Shown one piece after another: positions 42,884 through 47,353 of a DNA stretch of 47,353 nucleotides. Below the pieces are notes generated by a model that did not search any database, was not told the DNA's origin, and saw only the letters and a program-made list of their open reading frames with translations. The stretch's first letter is position 1; each line of letters begins with the position of its first letter. Source of the DNA: Clostridiales bacterium (GTDB lineage Bacteria > Bacillota > Clostridia > Oscillospirales > QAMX01); the NCBI GenBank assembly GCA_012800055.1, contig JAAZKA010000031.1:1-47353 (forward strand), given 5' to 3'. The translations under genes were made by a program, and so were the position numbers.

Positions 42884-44176
42884 TTATGTCTCAAAAATTT
42901 GTGACAGAAGTGCCTGAAATCCGTCCAGAACCGCATCTTCACTCTTTTCAGAGCACTCCGGAAGCCCGTACCAGTGCGGTGCCGACGCCGACTCGTAATC
43001 ACCTTCCGCGAGCGTCTCCGCCGTCGCCAGGTAGCCGTACGTCCCGTTCGCGCACTCCACCACGTACCGACACGCGTCTGGTACGTGGTGGAGCAGCGCG
43101 TTTACCGCCGCACCCGTCTTCGTCAACACCTCGAACGGCAGAAACGCGAACGCTATGCCCCCGACCGTCAGTACGCTCAGAGGAACCGTCAGTGCATTCT
43201 CCGCACGTCCCGCACATACCTGTGTCAGTGCATGCCGGTGCCACAGAAGCTCTCTGAGCGCTATGCGTTTGCATACATCCCCGTCCGGCGTACCCGGCAT
43301 CGCATAATACCCGCGTTCAAGTTCCGCGAGCTTCTCCGTCAGTATACACATGTCCGGGTACGCGCGCATCGGCACCGTGACCTCCCGGAAGTCCGCGTGT
43401 GCGCTGCCGTCCGCGCATGGGTTCCCGCACGCCAGAGCCTCTTTGACGCCGCGTACAAGCTCCCCGCCGACCAGTTCAATCCGCTTGTCAAACGGTGCGT
43501 CGTCGGGCAGCTCCGGCGTGTACGGGTTGATGTCGCCGCACGCACCCTGCAGGTACAGCGCCGGGACGTTGAACGCCCGTGTCAGCACACCCGGAAAGTC
43601 CGCGGAGATCCGGTAGTCCGTCCGGATGACCGCGTGGCATGCGGCGTTTGCGAGGATGCCGCGCAGTGTGTCGGATGCGTCGTAGAAGCCCGCCGCGCGG
43701 ATCCGGGGATCGTGTGCCGGCCGTCCGCGCCGGTTATGCGAGTGCGTCAGCTCTCCGCCGAAGCCTGCGCGGAAACGTCCCGGAACCGCCGAAGCCAATG
43801 CGTCTTTCGCCGCCAGCCCCGCCGTCTCTCCGACGCGCGCCCAGTACAGGCCGTTGATGGGCATATCCGACAGCACCCCGCATGCCGGCCCCGCGTGCGT
43901 ATGCGTCGCGCAGACTGCGGTGTGTGCGTATGGGACCCCCGTCAGTGCTGCGATGTGTTCCCGCAGCGTGCCCGCCAGCGTTCCGCCGAATCCGCAGACA
44001 TCAAACTGCGCAATGAGATACCGGAAATCCCCCTGTACAAACGCGCAGACCTTCACATACAGCCGGTCAGCGATGCCCTCTGCCGCATGAAGACGGAAAC
44101 CGTAGCCATCCTGATAGACCTGCCCCGGATCCGGCGTGATGTCCCGTGCGGCGAATCCACAGCACAGCGTGTCCAT
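42884..44176 (-). CDS. Neutral/alkaline ceramidase-like hydrolase
   Basis: A 430-residue protein resembling the catalytic domain of neutral ceramidases and related hydrolases of unknown substrate. It begins CCGFAARDITPDPG, as that family does, and contains the zinc-site ATHTHAGP (His92, His94), the NAACHAV segment and LQGACGDINP. It has no signal peptide and lacks the long C-terminal domain of true ceramidases, so a cytoplasmic amide- or ester-cleaving role on a small metabolite is more likely than lipid breakdown. AAGGAG precedes the ATG. It is the last gene of the operon, 12 bases after the second aminotransferase homologue. Confidence 0.78.
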   Translation of the reverse strand: MDTLCCGFAARDITPDPGQVYQDGYGFRLHAAEGIADRLYVKVCAFVQGDFRYLIAQFDVCGFGGTLAGTLREHIAALTGVPYAHTAVCATHTHAGPACGVLSDMPINGLYWARVGETAGLAAKDALASAVPGRFRAGFGGELTHSHNRRGRPAHDPRIRAAGFYDASDTLRGILANAACHAVIRTDYRISADFPGVLTRAFNVPALYLQGACGDINPYTPELPDDAPFDKRIELVGGELVRGVKEALACGNPCADGSAHADFREVTVPMRAYPDMCILTEKLAELERGYYAMPGTPDGDVCKRIALRELLWHRHALTQVCAGRAENALTVPLSVLTVGGIAFAFLPFEVLTKTGAAVNALLHHVPDACRYVVECANGTYGYLATAETLAEGDYESASAPHWYGLPECSEKSEDAVLDGFQALLSQIFET

Positions 44177-44188
44177 GAGTACCACTCC

Positions 44189-45118
44189 TTATATACGGAT
44201 GCGGAAATAACCCGTCTCCGCACGGACGGTGTTTTCAAATTCCTCATCCGAATGCCCGCCGAAGACCGGCAGCCGGTGTAATGCCGTGTACGGCCGCTCG
44301 ACCGCGTACCCGCGCTTCACAAGCGCCTCCCTGCACGTTTCGCAGCGGATTCCGTCGCAGCGCAGCAGCAGCGTTCCCGCCGTCGGCAGGTGTACCGCGC
44401 GCATCCTCGGGCATGGCCATTCATTTGACAGCAGCTTTTCGCATGCTGCCGCGTCCCGGTCGAGTGCCGCCAGTGTCTCCGATAACACCGCGCACGGGAA
44501 CTCCGAAACCCGCAGGTTGCCCCCGATGCGTGTGTTTACCACGCTCTCCGACGCGCCCGACGTGTACGGACGCCCGCAGTTGTGCGCCGCATAGATGCGG
44601 TCAAACATTGCCGTGTCATCCACAGCGGCGATACCGATGTGGTTCGCGCCGCAGCCGATGCCGTAGACCGCTGCCGCGCATTCCTCTGTTTTCGGCAGTG
44701 CATCCCGTGCATATAGTACCAGCCGCTCCCGTCCCGCTGCGTACGCAAGTGCCGTCAGATCCGGCTGACCGAGCGCTTCACAGAGGACCGCGCGCGTCCG
44801 GGCGGTGATATACCGTTCCGCGCTCATCGGCGACAGGCAGCCGGTGCGGTAGTCAATGTCCGCGAAGACCGGCGTAGCACCTGCCATCAACACCGTGTCC
44901 GCAAGAATGCGGTCGCAGTATGCCGGCAGGATTACCTCAAACCCCTCCACGTCCAGGCCTCGCAGCACCGCTTCCAGTGCCGCCTGGACGGAGTACGTCA
45001 GCAGCGCGTGCGATACTCCGAGCCGCTGTGCAATCAACGTGCCGCCGTCCACCGAACGCGGCCCGATCGTTCCCCATGCGTGGTTCAGTGTCTCCTTCAA
45101 TGCCTTGTTCACGCTCAC
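44189..45118 (-). CDS. DegT/DnrJ-type aminotransferase homologue lacking the PLP lysine
   Basis: A 309-residue homologue of the preceding gene's product. It keeps the fold landmarks EVILPAYCDR, AGATPVFADID and the aspartate of YARDALPK (Asp139, aligning with the pyridine-binding Asp), and ends with the substrate region NTRIGGNLRVSEFPCAVL. The block that should read SKNLTxGEGG, with the Schiff-base lysine, is instead CGANHIGIAAVDD (about 156-168), with no lysine. It is about 70 residues shorter than the partner. Either it is a catalytically dead subunit or it uses another chemistry. It starts with GTG, overlapping the previous stop by four bases, so 1:1 coupled synthesis is likely. Confidence 0.75.
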   Translation of the reverse strand: MSVNKALKETLNHAWGTIGPRSVDGGTLIAQRLGVSHALLTYSVQAALEAVLRGLDVEGFEVILPAYCDRILADTVLMAGATPVFADIDYRTGCLSPMSAERYITARTRAVLCEALGQPDLTALAYAAGRERLVLYARDALPKTEECAAAVYGIGCGANHIGIAAVDDTAMFDRIYAAHNCGRPYTSGASESVVNTRIGGNLRVSEFPCAVLSETLAALDRDAAACEKLLSNEWPCPRMRAVHLPTAGTLLLRCDGIRCETCREALVKRGYAVERPYTALHRLPVFGGHSDEEFENTVRAETGYFRIRI

Positions 45119-46251
45119 ACCTCCCTCAGTGCGTCCAGATTATCATAGACCTTCTCAATCGCCCGTACGACGTCCGCGAGATCGTCCGGCGTTCCGAGAA
45201 GTGTCGGGGGTGCCAGCCACGCGCCCTCGTGTCCCGCGACGTAATCCGTCACCGGCGTGTTGTGCGGTTCGTTCACCCCGGGTGTCGCGTACAGCGGACG
45301 GTAGCCCGTCGTCAGCGGTATTCCTTCCGCCACCACCGCTTCCACAAACCGGTCGCGCGTCACGCCGCGGAGTTTGTCCTCATGGATGCGGATGAAGTAC
45401 AGGTGGTATGCGTTTGATGTTACGCGCGGGTCTCCCGGCATCGGCGAGACATACCCCAGCGGCGCGAGATGCGCGTCCAGGTACGCCGCGCTCTCCTGAC
45501 GGTAACGAAGCTGCTCGGGGAAGCGTGCGCTCTGCGCATTCAAGATACCTGCGCAGTAGCCGTTTATACCTGCCCGTACGCCGATGTGCGTGTCGTCGCC
45601 GCCGGACACTATTACCCGCAGCGTTTCGTGCAGCACGGCATCCGTCGTCGTGATGATGCCGCCTTCGCCGCAGGTCAGGTTCTTCGAGTTCTGACATGAG
45701 AACGCCGCCGCGGTTCCGTACGCCGCGATGCTCACACCGCGCCACGTCGCGCCGACCGCCTGCGCCGCGTCATGAATCAGTGCAATATTGTGTTTCTCCG
45801 CGATTGCGCCCAGCGCGTCGCAGTCCGCCGGACGTCCTCCGACGCTCACTGCCAGGATCGCACGGGTATGCGGCGTGATCTTCCGCTCGACGTCGGCGGG
45901 GTCTATATTGTAGCTGTCCGGCAAGATGTCCGCGAAAACCGGCACCGCGCCGATGAACCGGATCGCCGCGTACGACGCGATGAATGTGTACGGCGGCAGA
46001 ATCACCTCATCCCCGCGCCCGATGCCCAGCGCGCGGAGAATCAACTCGATGCTGACCGTCCCGCTCGCGGTGGGCAGGACGTACGGCACCCCGCAGTAGT
46101 TTGCGTACCATTCGGCGAAGCGGCTGCTTTCGTCAAGCGTGGGCGTCCGATAGACACGGTCGAGCGCGGCTTCCTCCGTATGGTCGTGGATCGGCCAGCG
46201 CGGGTAGGGCTTCTTACGGATGGGCTTTCCGCCCAGAACGGCAAGACGCAT
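45115..46251 (-). CDS. DegT/DnrJ/EryC1/StrS-family PLP aminotransferase
   Basis: A 378-residue sugar-aminotransferase-like enzyme that would transfer an amino group to a keto-sugar or similar carbonyl. The N-terminus LAVLGGKPIRKKPYPRWP is typical of the AHBA-synthase-like branch. Asp161 (IHDAAQAVGA) and the Schiff-base Lys190 in SCQNSKNLTCGEGG are intact. The ATG at 46251 follows AGGAGG and shares a base with the kinase stop (TAATG). A longer frame upstream lies inside the kinase gene and is rejected. The substrate is unknown. Confidence 0.9.
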   Translation of the reverse strand: MRLAVLGGKPIRKKPYPRWPIHDHTEEAALDRVYRTPTLDESSRFAEWYANYCGVPYVLPTASGTVSIELILRALGIGRGDEVILPPYTFIASYAAIRFIGAVPVFADILPDSYNIDPADVERKITPHTRAILAVSVGGRPADCDALGAIAEKHNIALIHDAAQAVGATWRGVSIAAYGTAAAFSCQNSKNLTCGEGGIITTTDAVLHETLRVIVSGGDDTHIGVRAGINGYCAGILNAQSARFPEQLRYRQESAAYLDAHLAPLGYVSPMPGDPRVTSNAYHLYFIRIHEDKLRGVTRDRFVEAVVAEGIPLTTGYRPLYATPGVNEPHNTPVTDYVAGHEGAWLAPPTLLGTPDDLADVVRAIEKVYDNLDALREV

Positions 46252-47165
46252 TAGTATTCCTCCTGACTTTTGTTCATGGCATAGCGTGCCGCGCCCATCT
46301 CCGGCGGAGTTGTCAGCGGCGCGGCGGGGCTGTTCGGATACAGTTCCGCGAATCTTTGTGTGAAACGTTCCCGGACGCGTGTGGAATGCTGGAAGACGCC
46401 GCCGTACAGACCCACCGGGCAGTCCTCTCCGACCTTCCTCCGCAGCGCCGCTGCATACCGGATCAGACTGTCCGCAGCCGCGTCGAGGACATGACATGCA
46501 TGGAGGTCTCCGTCGGCGGCGAGCGCGTCGACATCCTTCGCAAATGCCGCGACGGCGTCCTTGGTGCAGGCGGGGTCATTGAGGATGGCGATCAGGGCTC
46601 GCGGAGAATTTACGTTGAAGTGGGAGAGCGCGGCGTCGGTGAGGGCGGGGGAGGCCTCTATTCCGTCGGAGGCGTCGAAGACATATGAGAGCGCGCGGGA
46701 GGCGATGTCGAAGGCGCTGCCGGGGTCGGCGGTCGGATGTCCCCAGCCGCCGGCGACGTGGAGGGCACCGGTACGGTCGAACGCGGCAGACATCGAGCCG
46801 GTGCCGGCGATAACCAGGATGCCGGGCGCGCCGGCGGTCAAGGCATAGAGGGCCATGAAGACATCGCTTTTCATATAGATGGGGGTGGTTTCGGGGAGGA
46901 CATGAGTTTCACGGAGAGCGGCGAGGAAGGCGTCGCGCGCGGGGTCATCGGGGGAGTCATCGAGGGCGGGGTTGCCGATGGCGGCGGCGGCGATGGGTGC
47001 GGGGAGAGAGGAGATTGCACAGGCAAGGTTGGCGACTGCTGCGGACAAGCCGACGGTATACTGGTTGAGCGGGCCGGCGGAGGCAGCAGCGATGACCGTG
47101 CCGGTCTGAGAGAGGACGAGCAGGCGGGTTTTGGTTCCGCCGCCGTCCACGCCGAGGTAGAGCAT
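46251..47165 (-). CDS. BadF/BadG-type N-acetylglucosamine-kinase-like ATPase
   Basis: A 304-residue ASKHA kinase distinct from the murQ-linked one. It has YLGVDGGGTKTRLLVL at the N-terminus, the second loop VIAGTGSMSAAF, then AGGWGHPTADPGSAFDIA. It should phosphorylate an amino sugar or related compound with ATP. The ATG at 47165 follows GGAGGC; earlier in-frame codons lack a ribosome-binding site. It opens an overlapping run of four genes, so its product or substrate may connect with the aminotransferase pair and the ceramidase-like hydrolase. Confidence 0.85.
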   Translation of the reverse strand: MLYLGVDGGGTKTRLLVLSQTGTVIAAASAGPLNQYTVGLSAAVANLACAISSLPAPIAAAAIGNPALDDSPDDPARDAFLAALRETHVLPETTPIYMKSDVFMALYALTAGAPGILVIAGTGSMSAAFDRTGALHVAGGWGHPTADPGSAFDIASRALSYVFDASDGIEASPALTDAALSHFNVNSPRALIAILNDPACTKDAVAAFAKDVDALAADGDLHACHVLDAAADSLIRYAAALRRKVGEDCPVGLYGGVFQHSTRVRERFTQRFAELYPNSPAAPLTTPPEMGAARYAMNKSQEEY

Positions 47166-47269
47166 GGGAAGCCTCCGATCTGACGCGCAATCCGCGTCCA
47201 AACTCCCGTACAGGAGATTCCGCAGGAATGGTCGGGGGTCGTAAGAAAGTAATATCGTATTTTTGTAGG

Positions 47270-47295
47270 AACGGCATGGCTTTGGTCATGCCGTT
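47270..47295. other. Hairpin at the end of the rightmost gene
   Basis: A 9-bp perfect stem (47270-47278 with 47287-47295) overlaps the stop codon of the partial gene at the right edge. No T run follows on the minus strand, so termination is doubtful and the next four genes might be read through from upstream. Confidence 0.4.
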
Positions 47296-47353
47296 TCCTC
47301 TTTCATCAGTTCATTCAGTGGGATAAAGCCTACAAGGTCATAGGAAATGCGGA
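47286..47353 (-). CDS. C-terminal end of an unidentified gene
   Basis: One minus-strand frame is open from the window edge for 21 codons. It ends FIPLNELMKEETA and a TGA stop, which reads like a protein C-terminus. Too little is present to name it. It precedes the kinase gene on the same strand with 120 bases between. Confidence 0.5.
   Translation of the reverse strand, partial: RISYDLVGFIPLNELMKEETA

Noticed and set aside
42884-46251. A bacterial sphingolipid pathway (pseudo-subunit aminotransferase plus ceramidase)
   Set aside because: The aminotransferases are DegT-type, not serine-palmitoyltransferase-type, and no acyl carrier or acyltransferase gene is present in the operon.
46252-46497. 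N-terminal extension of the intact DegT gene
   Set aside because: It runs through the kinase gene in another frame; the ATG at 46251 has a perfect ribosome-binding site.

Overview
The window looks like part of the chromosome of an anaerobic, fermentative, Gram-positive Firmicute of the class Clostridia (an uncultured Oscillospirales or Christensenellales-like lineage is my guess). Support comes from the GC-rich sequence, strong GGAGG ribosome-binding sites, TTGACA/TATAAT promoters, a lipobox-bearing solute-binding lipoprotein, IreB, a MurQ/kinase pair, an NlpC/P60 hydrolase with SH3 repeats, and ribosomal leaders upstream of rplJL and rplM-rpsI. I saw no insertion sequence, prophage, CRISPR array or origin. 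Nearly all of the sequence is coding, in short operons separated by clear hairpin terminators.

Layout. 1-2124 (minus): the 5' end of a TIM-barrel glycosidase-like gene and an orphan DUF3502-type sugar-binding lipoprotein. 2552-3806: rplJ-rplL with an L10-type leader and attenuator, detached from rplKA and rpoBC. 3808-4334: a GNAT acetyltransferase. 4530-11270: a sugar-related block with a FAD-dependent oxidoreductase, a split transketolase pair, a type I phosphodiesterase-like enzyme and a large unassigned glycoside hydrolase-like protein. 11285-12420: an orphan PTS EIIC-like membrane protein. 12563-12730: tRNA-Pro(GGG). 12792-17161 (minus): a five-gene operon of sugar isomerase/epimerase, AXE1-type esterase, sugar kinase (probably MurK), MurQ etherase and a metallo-beta-lactamase-fold hydrolase.

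17224-22139: a stand-alone MetH activation-domain protein followed by sbcD-sbcC. 22216-24942 (minus): an NlpC/P60 cell-wall hydrolase with a small conserved protein of unknown function, then ireB with a ferredoxin-type aldo/keto reductase. 25171-28000 (minus): a GH3 glycosidase and a TetR regulator. The regulator is divergent from an MMPL/RND exporter and its secreted coiled-coil-like partner (28169-32007). 32079-32939 (minus): a second isomerase/epimerase. 33163-38666: a five-gene operon with two more FAD-dependent oxidoreductases, a GT2-GtrA fusion glycosyltransferase, an acyltransferase-like protein with an altered catalytic motif and a DUF1015 protein. 38849-40195 (minus): an MFS transporter. 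40363-41313: prmA. 41664-42522 (minus): rplM-rpsI. 42884-47165 (minus): an overlapping operon of an N-acetylglucosamine-kinase-like ATPase, two DegT/DnrJ-type aminotransferase homologues (the second without the PLP lysine) and a neutral-ceramidase-like hydrolase.

The dominant theme is uptake and breakdown of complex carbohydrate: three glycosidase-type genes, an esterase, isomerases, kinases, a split transketolase and three related FAD oxidoreductases. The least explained and most interesting parts are the 42884-47165 operon, the FAD-oxidoreductase operon at 33163-38666, and the stand-alone MetH activation-domain protein. All functional calls are based on reading motifs by eye; no database search was run.
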